Below are positions 1 through 8,551 of a DNA stretch of 33,940 nt, piece by piece. The stretch comes from Burkholderiaceae bacterium (GTDB lineage: Bacteria > Pseudomonadota > Gammaproteobacteria > Burkholderiales > Rhodocyclaceae), in NCBI GenBank assembly GCA_021738065.1, contig JAIPCT010000030.1, forward strand, positions 1 through 33,940, given 5' to 3'. The number at the start of each line of letters is the position of its first letter. Within the stretch, counting starts at the first letter, position 1. A program made the position numbers and the translations under genes. Under the pieces are notes generated by a model that ran no database searches, had not been told where the DNA came from, and saw only the letters and a program-made list of their open reading frames with translations.

Positions 1-138
1 ATGGTGATGCCGGGCGACAACATCGCGATGACGATCAGGCTGATCGCACCGATCGCGATGGAAGAAGGGCTGCGTTTCGCCATTCGCGAAGGCGGTCGTA
101 CCGTCGGCGCCGGCGTTGTCGCTACCGTCATCGAATAA
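1..138 (+). CDS. tuf: Elongation factor Tu, C-terminal fragment (cut by window edge)
   Basis: The last 45 codons of EF-Tu, the GTPase that delivers aminoacyl-tRNA to the ribosome. The frame is open from base 1 and ends at TAA 136-138. The residues [18 protein letters not shown] followed by a short ATVIE end are the highly conserved C-terminus of domain 3. The N-terminal GTPase domain lies outside the window. It sits 79 nt upstream of rpsJ, the usual tuf-S10 order in proteobacteria. Any start inside the window would be artificial. Confidence 0.96.
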   Translation: MVMPGDNIAMTIRLIAPIAMEEGLRFAIREGGRTVGAGVVATVIE

Positions 139-144
139 CATTTG

Positions 145-173
145 TTGCAATACGGCGAGAAGGGCGATAAAAT
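145..173 (+). promoter_or_regulatory. Predicted sigma70 promoter of the S10 block
   Basis: TTGCAA (145-150), a 17-nt spacer, then TAAAAT (168-173), 44 nt before the rpsJ start. The 12 bases from the -10 box onward (TAAAATCTCGCC) recur exactly at the promoter before rplN. The GC-rich discriminator is the kind associated with growth-rate and ppGpp control of ribosomal genes; that part is inference. Confidence 0.6.
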
Positions 174-183
174 CTCGCCCTTT
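154..183 (+). terminator. tuf-rpsJ hairpin, probable weak terminator overlapping the S10 promoter
   Basis: AAGGGCGA (160-167) pairs perfectly with TCGCCCTT (175-182) around a 7-nt loop that contains the -10 box, followed by one more T. A second perfect 7-bp stem, GGCGAGA (154-160) with TCTCGCC (173-179), uses the same 3' strand, so the two folds exclude each other. It may end or attenuate tuf transcripts. Confidence 0.5.
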
Positions 184-217
184 CGCGATTTGCCTCATTG
201 CTCTTTAAGGATCTGTA

Positions 218-529
218 ATGCAAAGCCAGAAGATTCGCATTCGCCTCAAGGCGTTTGACTATCGCTTGATTGATCAGTCAGCGCTTGAAATTGTAGAGAC
301 GGCAAAGCGCACTGGAGCTGTTGTACGCGGCCCGGTTCCATTGCCTACGCGCATCGAACGTTTCGATGTGCTGAGGTCGCCCCATGTGAACAAGGCTTCG
401 CGTGACCAGTTTGAGATTCGCACGCATTTGCGCTTGATGGATATCGTCGATCCAACTGACAAGACCGTTGATGCGTTGATGAAACTGGATCTTCCTGCTG
501 GTGTCGATGTCGAGATCAAGTTGCAGTAA
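218..529 (+). CDS. rpsJ: 30S ribosomal protein S10 (NusE)
   Basis: S10 belongs to the head of the small subunit. As NusE it also links RNA polymerase antitermination complexes and NusG to the ribosome. The 103-residue length is the family standard. Family landmarks include [16 protein letters not shown] near the N-terminus, GPVPLPTR in the middle and a DVEIKL end. The start is preceded by AAGGA six to seven bases upstream. It is first in the block after tuf and is followed by an unusually long 108-nt gap before rplC. Confidence 0.98.
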   Translation: MQSQKIRIRLKAFDYRLIDQSALEIVETAKRTGAVVRGPVPLPTRIERFDVLRSPHVNKASRDQFEIRTHLRLMDIVDPTDKTVDALMKLDLPAGVDVEIKLQ

Positions 530-602
530 TCAATTTGTAATCGGGGCGCGTTTTTTAGGCGCCTGTCGTTGCGACGTGTTGTCGCTGTATCGTTGAAGTG
601 GG

Positions 603-631
603 CCCAGCCAATCGTAGCTGGGGTTTAGGAG
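603..631 (+). promoter_or_regulatory. Leader hairpin before rplC with adjacent ribosome binding site
   Basis: In the 108-nt rpsJ-rplC gap, CCCAGC (603-608) pairs with GCTGGG (617-622) around an 8-nt loop, just before the AGGAG ribosome binding site (627-631) of rplC. A smaller GGCGC/GCGCC stem lies upstream near 548-566. The placement would suit translational feedback by a ribosomal protein such as L4, but no known leader family was recognised. Confidence 0.35.
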
Positions 632-637
632 AATAAA

Positions 638-1282
638 ATGAGTCTAGGCCTTGTTGGACGCAAGGTCGGCATGACGCGCGTGTTTGCTGAGGATGGTTCT
701 TCCATTCCGGTAACTGTGCTTGATGTGTCGAACAACCGCGTCACACAAATAAAGACGCCTGAAGTGGATGGTTATTCCGCAGTTCAGGTGACCTTTGGCA
801 AGCGTCGTGCCAGTCGCGTCAATAAAGCTGCGGCAGGTCACCTTGCCAAGGCTGGTGTCGAGTCCGGCGAAGTCCTCAGGGAATTTCGCGTTGCTCCGGA
901 TCAGTTGGCTGGTTTCAAGCCGGGCGATCTGGTGGCTGCGACTATTTTTGCTGTTGGCCAAAAAGTCGATGTCAGTGGGACAACCATCGGTAAGGGTTTT
1001 GCTGGCGCCATTAAGCGTCATCATTTCTCGTCAAACCGTGCTTCCCACGGCAACTCACTTTCGCACAATTCAGCGGGTTCCATCGGCATGGCGCAGGACC
1101 CGGGACGGGTATTTCCGGGTAAGCGGATGGCGGGGCACCTCGGTGACGTCGCGCGTACAACGCAGAATCTTGAAGTTGTCCGTGTCGATGAGGCGCGTCA
1201 ACTTTTGCTCGTAAGTGGTGCGGTACCTGGCGCAAGGGGTGGCGATGTAGTTGTCGCTCCGGCCGTCAAGGCATCCAACTGA
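638..1282 (+). CDS. rplC: 50S ribosomal protein L3
   Basis: L3 is an early-assembly large-subunit protein whose extended loop reaches towards the peptidyl transferase centre. The 214 residues begin [16 protein letters not shown], the normal L3 start. They contain the glycine- and histidine-rich loop with [16 protein letters not shown] at about residues 151-166, where the Gln is the equivalent of the site methylated by PrmB in other proteobacteria (family knowledge). The ATG has AGGAG upstream. rplD follows after 11 nt. Confidence 0.98.
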   Translation: MSLGLVGRKVGMTRVFAEDGSSIPVTVLDVSNNRVTQIKTPEVDGYSAVQVTFGKRRASRVNKAAAGHLAKAGVESGEVLREFRVAPDQLAGFKPGDLVAATIFAVGQKVDVSGTTIGKGFAGAIKRHHFSSNRASHGNSLSHNSAGSIGMAQDPGRVFPGKRMAGHLGDVARTTQNLEVVRVDEARQLLLVSGAVPGARGGDVVVAPAVKASN

Positions 1283-1293
1283 GCGGGGGCGAT

Positions 1294-1914
1294 ATGGAAC
1301 TCAAATTAATTGATGCCCAAGGTCAGGCAGCATCTACCGTTACAGCATCCGACGCACTTTTTGGCCGTGACTTCAACGAAGCGCTGGTGCATCAGGTGGT
1401 TGTCGCTTATCAGGCGAATGCTCGTTCGGGAAATCGCAAGCAGAAGGATCGTGAAGAAGTCAAGCACAGCACCAAAAAACCATTTCGCCAGAAGGGAACG
1501 GGGCGTGCGCGTGCGGGTATGACTTCTTCACCGATTTGGCGCGGAGGCGGTCGAATTTTTCCGAATACACCAGAGGAAAACTTCACTCAAAAAGTCAATC
1601 GCAAAATGTATCGTGCGGGCTTGGCTGCGATTCTTTCACAGTTGGCGCGTGAGGATCGGTTGATGGTTATCGACGACTTCGCCATAGAGGCACCCAAGAC
1701 CAAGTTGTTCGCGCAGAAGCTCAAGGCCATGGGTCTGGATTCGGTGCTGATTGTGACAGACAGGATTGATGACAATCTGTCTTTGGCTTCGCGCAACTTG
1801 CCAAAAGTGCTGGTGCTGGAAGCCCAACAAGCCGATCCAGTATCCCTGGTGCGCTTCCCGAAGGTAATTTTTACCAAGGGCGCAGTTGCCAAGATTGAGG
1901 AGATGCTGGCATGA
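1294..1914 (+). CDS. rplD: 50S ribosomal protein L4
   Basis: L4 binds 23S rRNA domain I and lines the exit tunnel through a long loop. In E. coli it represses its own S10 operon by acting on the leader RNA. The 206-residue length is normal. The tunnel-loop segment [19 protein letters not shown], about residues 62-80, is diagnostic. The stop overlaps the rplW start by 4 nt (ATGA), which implies translational coupling. Confidence 0.98.
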   Translation: MELKLIDAQGQAASTVTASDALFGRDFNEALVHQVVVAYQANARSGNRKQKDREEVKHSTKKPFRQKGTGRARAGMTSSPIWRGGGRIFPNTPEENFTQKVNRKMYRAGLAAILSQLAREDRLMVIDDFAIEAPKTKLFAQKLKAMGLDSVLIVTDRIDDNLSLASRNLPKVLVLEAQQADPVSLVRFPKVIFTKGAVAKIEEMLA

Positions 1915-2225
1915 GCAAGATCTTTAATCCGGAACGTCTTCTGCAAGTGCTGGTAGCGCCGCAAGTTTCCGAAAAAGCAACTTTTATCGCTGACAAGCAC
2001 GATCAGGTTGTGTTCATCGTGACGCCAGATGCGACGAAGCAGGAAGTCAAAGCTGCGGTCGAGATGTTGTTCAAGGTCGAGGTCAAATCGGTTCAGGTCG
2101 CGAATCTGAAGGGCAAGATCAAGCGCTCTGGCCGCAATACTGGTCGGCGCAGCGATATCAGAAAGGCGTTTGTTTGCCTTGAGTCCGGCCAAGAAATCAA
2201 CTTTTCTGAAGGGGGGGCTGCCTAA
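1911..2225 (+). CDS. rplW: 50S ribosomal protein L23
   Basis: L23 sits at the tunnel exit and is the docking site for trigger factor and the signal recognition particle. The 104 residues include the family pattern [15 protein letters not shown] near the N-terminus and an alpha/beta core with [16 protein letters not shown]. It overlaps rplD by 4 nt, and its stop shares one base with the rplB start (TAATG). Confidence 0.98.
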   Translation: MSKIFNPERLLQVLVAPQVSEKATFIADKHDQVVFIVTPDATKQEVKAAVEMLFKVEVKSVQVANLKGKIKRSGRNTGRRSDIRKAFVCLESGQEINFSEGGAA

Positions 2226-3052
2226 TGGCTCTCGTAAAAGTAAAACCGACATCGCCGGGTCGTCGCGCAGTCGTTAAAGTAGTAAATCCGAATCTGCACA
2301 AAGGCCGGCCGCATGACAAGCTGGTCGAGAAAAAGACCAGAACGGCGGGGCGCAATGCGCACGGCCATATTACTACCCGTCATATGGGTGGTGGTCACAA
2401 GAAGCATTATCGCGTTATTGATTTTCGTCGCGACAAGGACGGTATTCCCGGAAAAGTCGAGAATCTTCAATACGACCCTAACCGTTCTGCCAACATAGCC
2501 TTGGTGCTATACGCCGATGGTGAGAGGCGATACATTATTGCTACCAAAGGAATGGTCAAAGGTCAGGAAGTTGTAAGCGGTTCCGAGGCCCCGATCAAAC
2601 CCGGTAACGCCTTGCCAATTCGCAGCATTCCCGTCGGAACGACAATTCATTGCGTGGAAATGATGCCTGGAAAAGGCGCGCAGATTGCGCGCTCAGCGGG
2701 AACTTCAGTACAGCTTCTCGCTCGTGAAGGCACTTACGCGCAGATTCGCTTGCGCTCCGGTGAAATCCGTCGCATTCATGTTGAGTGTCGTGCGACGATT
2801 GGTGAAGTTGGAAACGAAGAGCATAGCCTGCGCAAAATTGGCAAAGCTGGCGCAATGCGTTGGCGTGGCGTACGTCCGACTGTTCGCGGAGTCGCAATGA
2901 ACCCTGTTGATCACCCGCATGGCGGTGGTGAAGGGCGTACCGGAGAAGGTCGAGTTGCGGTAAGTCCTTGGGGAACACCGACAAAAGGCTACCGCACCCG
3001 TAATAACAAGCGCACGGACGTAATGATTGTCCAGCGTCGTCACAAGCGTTAA
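2225..3052 (+). CDS. rplB: 50S ribosomal protein L2
   Basis: L2 is one of the most conserved ribosomal proteins. It is needed for subunit association and for an active peptidyl transferase centre. The 275-residue length is standard. Visible landmarks are [19 protein letters not shown] at the start, the RNA-binding core, and the C-terminal [18 protein letters not shown] (about 220-237) with the conserved His. It is joined to rplW by a one-base overlap. rpsS follows after 10 nt. Confidence 0.99.
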   Translation: MALVKVKPTSPGRRAVVKVVNPNLHKGRPHDKLVEKKTRTAGRNAHGHITTRHMGGGHKKHYRVIDFRRDKDGIPGKVENLQYDPNRSANIALVLYADGERRYIIATKGMVKGQEVVSGSEAPIKPGNALPIRSIPVGTTIHCVEMMPGKGAQIARSAGTSVQLLAREGTYAQIRLRSGEIRRIHVECRATIGEVGNEEHSLRKIGKAGAMRWRGVRPTVRGVAMNPVDHPHGGGEGRTGEGRVAVSPWGTPTKGYRTRNNKRTDVMIVQRRHKR

Positions 3053-3062
3053 GAGGTAATAC

Positions 3063-3344
3063 ATGGCACGTTCTATAAAGAAGGGCCCGTTTATTGATGC
3101 GCACTTGCTGAAGCGGGTGGATGCAGCTAGAGCCTCGAATGACAAGCGCCCGATCAAGACGTGGTCACGCAGGTCGACCATACTTCCGGACTTCGTTGGA
3201 TTGACCATTGCCGTACATAACGGCAAGCAACATATTCCGGTCTATGTTTCGGAAAATATGGTCGGTCACAAGCTTGGCGAGTTCGCTCTGACGCGAACCT
3301 TCAAGGGACACCCAGGCGGCAAGAAAGCCGCGACGAAGAGGTAA
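3063..3344 (+). CDS. rpsS: 30S ribosomal protein S19
   Basis: S19 forms a complex with S13 in the head of the small subunit and contacts the A-site tRNA region. The 93 residues open with [17 protein letters not shown] and carry the conserved [19 protein letters not shown] core and [14 protein letters not shown] end. A GAGGTAAT ribosome binding site precedes the ATG. Spacing to rplV is 9 nt. Confidence 0.98.
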   Translation: MARSIKKGPFIDAHLLKRVDAARASNDKRPIKTWSRRSTILPDFVGLTIAVHNGKQHIPVYVSENMVGHKLGEFALTRTFKGHPGGKKAATKR

Positions 3345-3353
3345 GGAACGACG

Positions 3354-3683
3354 ATGGAAACCAATGCAAACTTGCGCGGTGTCCGACTATCCGCTCAAAA
3401 AGGTCGACTTGTAGCAGACCTGGTCCGCGGGAAACCGGTAGATCAAGCGCTCAGCATCTTGGCCTTCTCGCCCAAGAAGGGTGCCGGAATCATCAAAAAG
3501 GTGCTTGAGTCAGCGATCGCGAATGCAGAACACAATGACGGCGCGGATATTGACGCATTGAAGATTACGCGTATCTACGTAGAAAAAGGAACAGTGCTCA
3601 AGCGCTTTACGGCTCGGGCCAAGGGACGCGGCAATCGCATCCTCAAGCCGACTTGTCACATATTTGTGACCGTTGGCGACTAA
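3354..3683 (+). CDS. rplV: 50S ribosomal protein L22
   Basis: L22 spans all domains of 23S rRNA, and its beta-hairpin lines the exit tunnel with L4. The 109 residues carry [16 protein letters not shown] (about 11-26), the central [15 protein letters not shown] segment and the hairpin region [19 protein letters not shown] (about 83-101). The N-terminus ([10 protein letters not shown]) is less like E. coli L22 than the rest, as in many betaproteobacteria. rpsC starts 9 nt downstream after AAGGAGG. Confidence 0.97.
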   Translation: METNANLRGVRLSAQKGRLVADLVRGKPVDQALSILAFSPKKGAGIIKKVLESAIANAEHNDGADIDALKITRIYVEKGTVLKRFTARAKGRGNRILKPTCHIFVTVGD

Positions 3684-3692
3684 GGAGGACAC

Positions 3693-4583
3693 ATGGGACA
3701 GAAGATTCATCCGACCGGTTTTCGTCTTTCGGTCACTCGCAACTGGACTTCCCGCTGGTACGCCAACAGCAAGGCTTTTCCGCAGATGCTCAAGGAAGAT
3801 CTTGAGGTCCGTGAATATCTGAAGAAGAAGCTTGCGCACGCGTCTGTCGGTCGTGTCGTTATAGAGCGCCCTGCTAAAAATGCGCGAGTCACGGTGTATA
3901 GCGCGCGCCCCGGAGTAGTTATTGGCAAGAAGGGTGAAGACATTGAGCATCTAAAGGCTGAACTTCAGCGCAAGATGGGCGTGCCGGTTCATGTCAATAT
4001 CGAGGAAATTCGGAAGCCCGAAACGGATGCGCAGTTGATTGCCGACTCCATCGCTCAGCAACTTGAGAAACGTATCATGTTCCGTCGTGCCATGAAAAGG
4101 GCGATGCAGAACGCGATGCGTCTCGGTGCTCAGGGAATAAAGATAATGAGTTCCGGACGGCTGAACGGCGCCGAGATTGCCCGCCGTGAATGGTATCGCG
4201 AAGGACGCGTACCGTTGCACACATTGCGTGCTGATATCGACTACGGCACTTCCGAGGCGAAAACCACCTATGGAATTATCGGTATCAAGGTCTGGGTTTT
4301 CAAGGGTGAGATTTTGTCGCGTAGCGAGGCACTTTTGGCTGCGCCCGAGCCCGCGGTAGATGATCAGCGCAAGCCGAGAAGAAGTCCGGCGAAACCGCGA
4401 ACCGAGAATGAGGTCGAAGTCAAGCCGGCTCGACGCGCCACCGCAAAAAAGGCTGACGAAGTTGGTTCGGATGCCAAGCCTGAGGGTAGTGCGGCAGCAC
4501 CCAAGGCTCCAGTCAAACGGGTACGCAAGGCCCCAGTCAAGGCCGAGACCGGCGTTGACGCAGCGAAGGAAGGCAAGGAGTAA
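3693..4583 (+). CDS. rpsC: 30S ribosomal protein S3 with long charged C-terminal tail
   Basis: S3 lies at the mRNA entry site and contributes to helicase activity and fidelity. Residues 1-210 are a normal S3: [18 protein letters not shown], the KH-domain GxxG segment around [13 protein letters not shown] (75-87), and the C-terminal domain with [20 protein letters not shown]. The protein has 296 residues against 233 in E. coli. From about 211 onward it continues into a low-complexity tail rich in Lys, Arg, Ala and Pro with a repeated KAPVK (271-275 and 279-283). The tail is in frame with a standard stop and rplP begins 3 nt later, so it looks genuine rather than a frameshift. Confidence 0.97.
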   Translation: MGQKIHPTGFRLSVTRNWTSRWYANSKAFPQMLKEDLEVREYLKKKLAHASVGRVVIERPAKNARVTVYSARPGVVIGKKGEDIEHLKAELQRKMGVPVHVNIEEIRKPETDAQLIADSIAQQLEKRIMFRRAMKRAMQNAMRLGAQGIKIMSSGRLNGAEIARREWYREGRVPLHTLRADIDYGTSEAKTTYGIIGIKVWVFKGEILSRSEALLAAPEPAVDDQRKPRRSPAKPRTENEVEVKPARRATAKKADEVGSDAKPEGSAAAPKAPVKRVRKAPVKAETGVDAAKEGKE

Positions 4584-4586
4584 ATC

Positions 4587-5000
4587 ATGTTGCAACCTGC
4601 CCGCAGGAAATATCGCAAAGAGCAAAAGGGTCGCAATACAGGGCTCGCCACAAGAGGCGCCAAAGTCAGTTTTGGTGAATATGGCTTGAAAGCTATTGGT
4701 CGGGGCCGCTTGACGGCTCGCCAGATTGAAGCAGCACGACGCGCCATGACTAGGCATATCAAACGGGGTGGGCGCATCTGGATTCGCATATTTCCGGATA
4801 AGCCGATTTCTAAGAAGCCGCTCGAAGTGCGGATGGGTAACGGAAAGGGCTCCCCGGAATACTGGGTCGCTGAAATCCAGCCCGGCAAAGTCCTGTATGA
4901 GATGGACGGCGTGGATGAGGCGCTGGCACGAGAGGCTTTTCGCCTGGCAGCCGCAAAGCTTCCGCTCGAGACTACATTCGTCACTCGCCATTTGGGATAA
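4587..5000 (+). CDS. rplP: 50S ribosomal protein L16
   Basis: L16 helps position tRNA in the A and P sites and is the bacterial counterpart of L10e. The 137 residues start [17 protein letters not shown] and contain the hallmark [18 protein letters not shown] (about 49-66) and [13 protein letters not shown] (about 82-94). The Arg in the [10 protein letters not shown] region hydroxylated by YcfD in some species is not assessed here. Gaps on both sides are 3 nt, indicating tight coupling. Confidence 0.98.
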   Translation: MLQPARRKYRKEQKGRNTGLATRGAKVSFGEYGLKAIGRGRLTARQIEAARRAMTRHIKRGGRIWIRIFPDKPISKKPLEVRMGNGKGSPEYWVAEIQPGKVLYEMDGVDEALAREAFRLAAAKLPLETTFVTRHLG

Positions 5001-5003
5001 GTC

Positions 5004-5198
5004 ATGAAAACAAGTGAGCTGAAAGCAAAAAGTAACGAGGACTTGCAAAAGGAATTGCTGGAACTGCGAAAAGCGCAGTTCGGTCTCCGCATGCAGATGG
5101 CAACCCAGCAATTGACCAATACAAGCCAGATCGGCAAGGTGCGCAAGGACATTGCGCGCGTCAAAACCATACAGCGTGAGAAGGCGGCGGCAAAATGA
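5004..5198 (+). CDS. rpmC: 50S ribosomal protein L29
   Basis: L29 is a small two-helix protein near the tunnel exit that contacts L23. The 64 residues show the family pattern: [18 protein letters not shown], then [17 protein letters not shown], then the second helix [14 protein letters not shown]. The length is normal. The stop overlaps the rpsQ start by 4 nt (ATGA). Confidence 0.97.
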   Translation: MKTSELKAKSNEDLQKELLELRKAQFGLRMQMATQQLTNTSQIGKVRKDIARVKTIQREKAAAK

Positions 5199-5467
5199 CT
5201 GATGCGACCACTCAAACCGTGCGACGCACCCTCCGGGGACGCGTTGTGTCTGACAAGATGCAGAAGACCGTTACGGTACTCGTAGAACGCAAGGTCAAGC
5301 ATCCGGTAATCGGGAAAATCATGACCCGGTCGAAAAAATATCACGCGCATGTCGACGGAATTGAAACTGTCGCCGGAGATCTGGTTCTGATTGAGGAATG
5401 CGCGCCGATATCGAAGACCAAGGCATGGCGAGTTGCCAATGTTTTGGAAAAGGCCCGAATCGTATAA
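5195..5467 (+). CDS. rpsQ: 30S ribosomal protein S17
   Basis: S17 is a primary 16S rRNA binder of the small-subunit body with an OB fold. The 90 residues contain [19 protein letters not shown] and the diagnostic [18 protein letters not shown] segment, then [13 protein letters not shown]. It is the last gene of the S10 block. A 180-nt gap with its own promoter separates it from rplN. Confidence 0.98.
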   Translation: MTDATTQTVRRTLRGRVVSDKMQKTVTVLVERKVKHPVIGKIMTRSKKYHAHVDGIETVAGDLVLIEECAPISKTKAWRVANVLEKARIV

Positions 5468-5507
5468 GCAACTCGCATCAGCGGGCGCGCAATACAGAAA
5501 TTAGTAG

Positions 5508-5535
5508 TTGACAACTAAGTGGCGCGATGTAAAAT
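5508..5535 (+). promoter_or_regulatory. Predicted sigma70 promoter of the spc block
   Basis: A perfect -35 box TTGACA (5508-5513), a 16-nt spacer and TAAAAT (5530-5535) lie about 112 nt before rplN. The 12-mer starting at the -10 box is identical to that at the S10 promoter. A start near 5542 would give a leader of roughly 105 nt. Confidence 0.75.
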
Positions 5536-5551
5536 CTCGCCTCTTTGCTCC

Positions 5552-5594
5552 GCCGGGACAGTTTTTCACCCGGCATCCCAGCCCCTAGCGGGCT
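5552..5594 (+). promoter_or_regulatory. Structured leader upstream of rplN
   Basis: Two perfect stems lie between the promoter and rplN: GCCGGG (5552-5557) with CCCGGC (5569-5574), and AGCCC (5580-5584) with GGGCT (5590-5594). Neither is followed by a T-run, so they are not typical terminators. A ribosomal-protein-sensing leader or an mRNA-stabilising 5' structure is possible. No named family was recognised. Confidence 0.35.
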
Positions 5595-5647
5595 CCAAGA
5601 CTGATCGCGAAAGCAAGTCGATCGCGGATTAAGTTGGAGATGAATAA

Positions 5648-6016
5648 ATGATTCAAATGCAATCTCTGCTGGACGTCGCCGACAACACGGGTGCACGTTC
5701 CGTAATGTGCATCAAGGTGCTTGGTGGCTCCAAACGACGCTACGCGGGCATTGGCGATGTCATCAAAGTCAGCGTGAAAGATGCTGCTCCACGCGGACGC
5801 GTGAAGAAGGGTGAAGTCTATAGCGCGGTGGTTGTGCGGACTGCCAAGGGCGTGAGGCGGTCAGACGGATCCCTCGTCAAATTTGATGGTAATGCCGCCG
5901 TCTTGCTGAACAACAAGTTGGAACCGATTGGCACGCGCATCTTCGGCCCGGTCACGCGCGAACTGCGTACCGAGCGATTCATGAAGATTGTCTCGCTGGC
6001 TCCCGAGGTTCTTTGA
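5648..6016 (+). CDS. rplN: 50S ribosomal protein L14
   Basis: L14 lies at the subunit interface, forms bridges with 16S rRNA and is the target of the silencing factor RsfS. The 122 residues are textbook: [20 protein letters not shown], then [20 protein letters not shown], then [14 protein letters not shown] near the end. A GGAGATGAATAA ribosome binding region precedes the ATG. It is the first gene of the spc block. Confidence 0.99.
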   Translation: MIQMQSLLDVADNTGARSVMCIKVLGGSKRRYAGIGDVIKVSVKDAAPRGRVKKGEVYSAVVVRTAKGVRRSDGSLVKFDGNAAVLLNNKLEPIGTRIFGPVTRELRTERFMKIVSLAPEVL

Positions 6017-6038
6017 ACCGGCATTCGAGGAATCAATC

Positions 6039-6356
6039 ATGAACAAAATACGCAAGGGTGATGACGTCGTCGTCACAACAGGGAAAGACAAGGGTAAGCG
6101 CGGCGTAGTGCTGAATTGCCTTGACACCGAGCGCTTGGTGGTTGAGGGAATCAATCGCGTTAAGAAGCACACCAAGCCAAACCCCTTAAAAGGGGACCAG
6201 GGCGGCATTGTCGAGAAAGAAATGCCAATCAATATTTCCAACGTGGCGCTGTTCAATCCTGCCATCCAGAAAGCGGATCGTGTTGGCTTCAAGCTACTCG
6301 ATGATGGTCGCAAGGTTCGGGTGTTCAGGTCGAACGGCGAAGTTGTTGACGCGTAA
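6039..6356 (+). CDS. rplX: 50S ribosomal protein L24
   Basis: L24 is an assembly initiator that binds the 5' part of 23S rRNA through a KOW motif. I start at ATG 6039 (105 aa, [19 protein letters not shown]), which matches the family start and has GAGGAA 8-10 nt upstream. The frame stays open 51 nt further 5' to an ATG at 5988, but that would overlap rplN and add non-family residues. The KOW segment is [14 protein letters not shown] (about 10-23). rplE follows after 10 nt. Confidence 0.97.
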   Translation: MNKIRKGDDVVVTTGKDKGKRGVVLNCLDTERLVVEGINRVKKHTKPNPLKGDQGGIVEKEMPINISNVALFNPAIQKADRVGFKLLDDGRKVRVFRSNGEVVDA

Positions 6357-6366
6357 GGACAAAAAA

Positions 6367-6906
6367 ATGGCGCGCTTGCACGAATTCTACAAACAGACGG
6401 TGGTTCCCGAACTCCTCAAAAAGTTTGGTTATAAATCCATCATGGAAGTCCCCCGGATTACCAAGATCACTCTGAACATGGGTGTAGGCGAAGCTGTCGG
6501 GGACAAAAAGATACTCGATCATGCGGTCAGCGACATGACCAAAATAGCGGGCCAAAAACCTGTGGTGACCAAGGCACGAAAGGCCATCGCCGGCTTCAAG
6601 ATCCGCGAAGGCTACCCGATCGGCTGCATGCTGACATTGCGCGGGAATCGCATGTATGAATTTCTTGATCGCCTGGTTACGATAGCGATGCCTCGTATTC
6701 GCGATTTTCGCGGAATATCGGGTAAAGGCTTTGATGGGCGTGGTAATTACAACGTCGGGGTAAAGGAACAGATTATTTTTCCTGAGGTTGAGTACGACAA
6801 AATTGATGCGTTGCGTGGTATGAACATCAGTATTACCACCACCGCGAAGAACGACGAGGAAGCGAAAGCGCTTCTCGCCGAATTTAAGTTCCCCTTCAAG
6901 AACTGA
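6367..6906 (+). CDS. rplE: 50S ribosomal protein L5
   Basis: L5 binds 5S rRNA with L18 and contacts P-site tRNA and S13. The start at ATG 6367 gives 179 residues, the usual length, beginning [17 protein letters not shown]. The open frame reaches back into rplX but those residues are not L5-like. Conserved parts are [34 protein letters not shown] and [17 protein letters not shown]. In E. coli, S8 represses the spc operon at the L5 start; nothing decisive about that is visible here. Confidence 0.98.
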   Translation: MARLHEFYKQTVVPELLKKFGYKSIMEVPRITKITLNMGVGEAVGDKKILDHAVSDMTKIAGQKPVVTKARKAIAGFKIREGYPIGCMLTLRGNRMYEFLDRLVTIAMPRIRDFRGISGKGFDGRGNYNVGVKEQIIFPEVEYDKIDALRGMNISITTTAKNDEEAKALLAEFKFPFKN

Positions 6907-6913
6907 GGGACGT

Positions 6914-7219
6914 ATGGCGAAACTAGCTCTTATTAACCGCGAAGAAAAGCGAGCCAAAATGGTTGCGAAGTATGCTGCCAAGCGCGCTGGACTTTTTGCT
7001 GTGATCAACAATGTCCAACTGTCGGATGAGGAGCGTATGGATGCGCGCCTGAAACTTCAGCAGTTGCCCCGCAACGCGAGTCCTAGTCGTCAGCGCAATC
7101 GTTGCGCCTTGACCGGGCGGCCTCGTGGTGTGTTCCGCAAGTTCGGCCTTTGCCGCAATAAGTTGCGCGAAATAGCAATGCGTGGCGAGGTGCCGGGCAT
7201 GACTAAAGCAAGCTGGTAA
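6914..7219 (+). CDS. rpsN: 30S ribosomal protein S14, zinc-free form
   Basis: S14 completes the 3' domain of the small subunit near the decoding centre. The 101-residue length and the C-terminal [19 protein letters not shown] segment lack the two CXXC pairs of the short zinc-type S14, so this is the long C-minus form usual in proteobacteria. The rpsH ATG follows after 10 nt with a strong AAGGAG. Confidence 0.97.
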   Translation: MAKLALINREEKRAKMVAKYAAKRAGLFAVINNVQLSDEERMDARLKLQQLPRNASPSRQRNRCALTGRPRGVFRKFGLCRNKLREIAMRGEVPGMTKASW

Positions 7220-7229
7220 GGAGAGTGAT

Positions 7230-7625
7230 ATGAGCATGACCGATCCAGTTGCTGACATGTTGACCCGAATCCGCAACGCGCAGATGGCGGATAAATTGTC
7301 GGTATCCATGCCTTCGTCAAAGCTCAAGGTAGCGATTGCCAAGGTGCTAAAAGATGAAGGCTACATAGATGACTTCGCCGTTCGCGAGAATGGCACCAAG
7401 CCTCAGCTTGATGTCGCACTCAAATACTATGCCGGTCGTCCGGTAATTGAACGTATTGAGCGTGTTTCCAAGCCGGGTTTGCGTGTTTATAAAGGTAAGG
7501 ATGATTTGCCCCGCGTGATGAACGGGCTGGGTGTTGCCATTGTCTCAACGCCGAAGGGTGTGATGACTGACCGCAGGGCGCGGGCTGGCAACATGGGTGG
7601 CGAAGTTCTTTGCATAGTCGCCTAA
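7230..7625 (+). CDS. rpsH: 30S ribosomal protein S8
   Basis: S8 is a primary 16S rRNA binder in the central domain and the autogenous repressor of the spc operon in E. coli. The 131 residues start [18 protein letters not shown], and the conserved C-terminal part includes [20 protein letters not shown]. The first of two nearby ATGs is chosen because AAGGAG is spaced 5 nt from it and the MSM start matches the E. coli family pattern. Confidence 0.98.
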   Translation: MSMTDPVADMLTRIRNAQMADKLSVSMPSSKLKVAIAKVLKDEGYIDDFAVRENGTKPQLDVALKYYAGRPVIERIERVSKPGLRVYKGKDDLPRVMNGLGVAIVSTPKGVMTDRRARAGNMGGEVLCIVA

Positions 7626-7637
7626 GGAGCTACCTTC

Positions 7638-8171
7638 ATGTCACGTATAGCAAAGTATCCAGTTGAAGTTCCTAAAGGTGTTGAAGTCACGCTATCAGAT
7701 AGCGAGGTCGCGATTAAAGGGCCGATGGGAACGCTGAAGCAGTTCATGCTGCCGGCTGTAAAAGTTGAAAGAAGTGGCGAGCAGTTGCTTTGTAGCGCCG
7801 TCGCTGGCGCTCCGAACAGTGGCGCCATGTCGGGCACAATGCGCGCGCTGCTGAACAATATGGTGATTGGCGTAACCAAGGGTTTCGAGAAGAAGTTGAC
7901 TCTGGTTGGCGTTGGTTACCGCGCGCAGGCGCAGGGCGATAAATTGAATCTCACCCTTGGTTTTTCGCATCCGGTTGCGCACAGTATGCCGCAGGGCATC
8001 AAAGTAGAAACGCCGACCCAGACGGAGATCCTCATCAAGGGGATCGACAAGCAGGTGGTTGGTCAGGTGGCCGCGGAAGTTCGCGCTTATCGACCGCCCG
8101 AGCCCTATAAGGGCAAAGGCGTCAGGTATTCCGACGAAGTGGTTGTCATCAAGGAAACCAAGAAGAAATAA
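7638..8171 (+). CDS. rplF: 50S ribosomal protein L6
   Basis: L6 sits near the factor-binding site and the sarcin-ricin loop and is needed late in 50S assembly. The 177 residues form the typical duplicated fold: [19 protein letters not shown] at the start, [19 protein letters not shown] in the middle, and the diagnostic [16 protein letters not shown] near the C-terminus. The preceding AAGGAG is clear. Spacing to rplR is 15 nt. Confidence 0.98.
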   Translation: MSRIAKYPVEVPKGVEVTLSDSEVAIKGPMGTLKQFMLPAVKVERSGEQLLCSAVAGAPNSGAMSGTMRALLNNMVIGVTKGFEKKLTLVGVGYRAQAQGDKLNLTLGFSHPVAHSMPQGIKVETPTQTEILIKGIDKQVVGQVAAEVRAYRPPEPYKGKGVRYSDEVVVIKETKKK

Positions 8172-8186
8172 TCGAGGCGCTGAATC

Positions 8187-8540
8187 ATGGAAAAGAAACA
8201 GGCTCGTCTACGCAGAGCGCGTAAAACCCGCGCCAAAATCGCGGAGCTGAAAGTGGTGCGCCTGGCGGTGCATCGCAGCAACTCACATATTTCGGCGCAG
8301 ATTTTCTCCGGCTGCGGTACTCAGGTGCTCGCCGCAGCGTCAACCATGGAGCCCGGAGTACGGGGTCAGGTGCCGAATGGCGGCAACATTAATGCCGCCC
8401 AAGCAGTTGGCAAACTCATCGCCGAGCGGGCCAAAGCGGCCGGCATAGAGCAGGTTGCTTTCGACCGCTCCGGTTTCCACTATCACGGCCGCGTCAAGGC
8501 GCTGGCCGAAGCCGCCCGTGAGGGCGGACTCAAGTTCTAA
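8187..8540 (+). CDS. rplR: 50S ribosomal protein L18
   Basis: L18 binds 5S rRNA and brings it into the large subunit together with L5. The 117-residue length is normal. Features are a basic N-terminal arm ([16 protein letters not shown]), the core [14 protein letters not shown], and the C-terminal [20 protein letters not shown]. rpsE follows after 11 nt. Confidence 0.97.
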   Translation: MEKKQARLRRARKTRAKIAELKVVRLAVHRSNSHISAQIFSGCGTQVLAAASTMEPGVRGQVPNGGNINAAQAVGKLIAERAKAAGIEQVAFDRSGFHYHGRVKALAEAAREGGLKF

Positions 8541-8551
8541 GCGAGACGGAC

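Noticed and set aside
3951-5111. Long open frame on the - strand across rpsC, rplP and rpmC
   Set aside because: It lies opposite well-identified ribosomal genes and its translation shows no family features; it reflects codon bias of the + strand.
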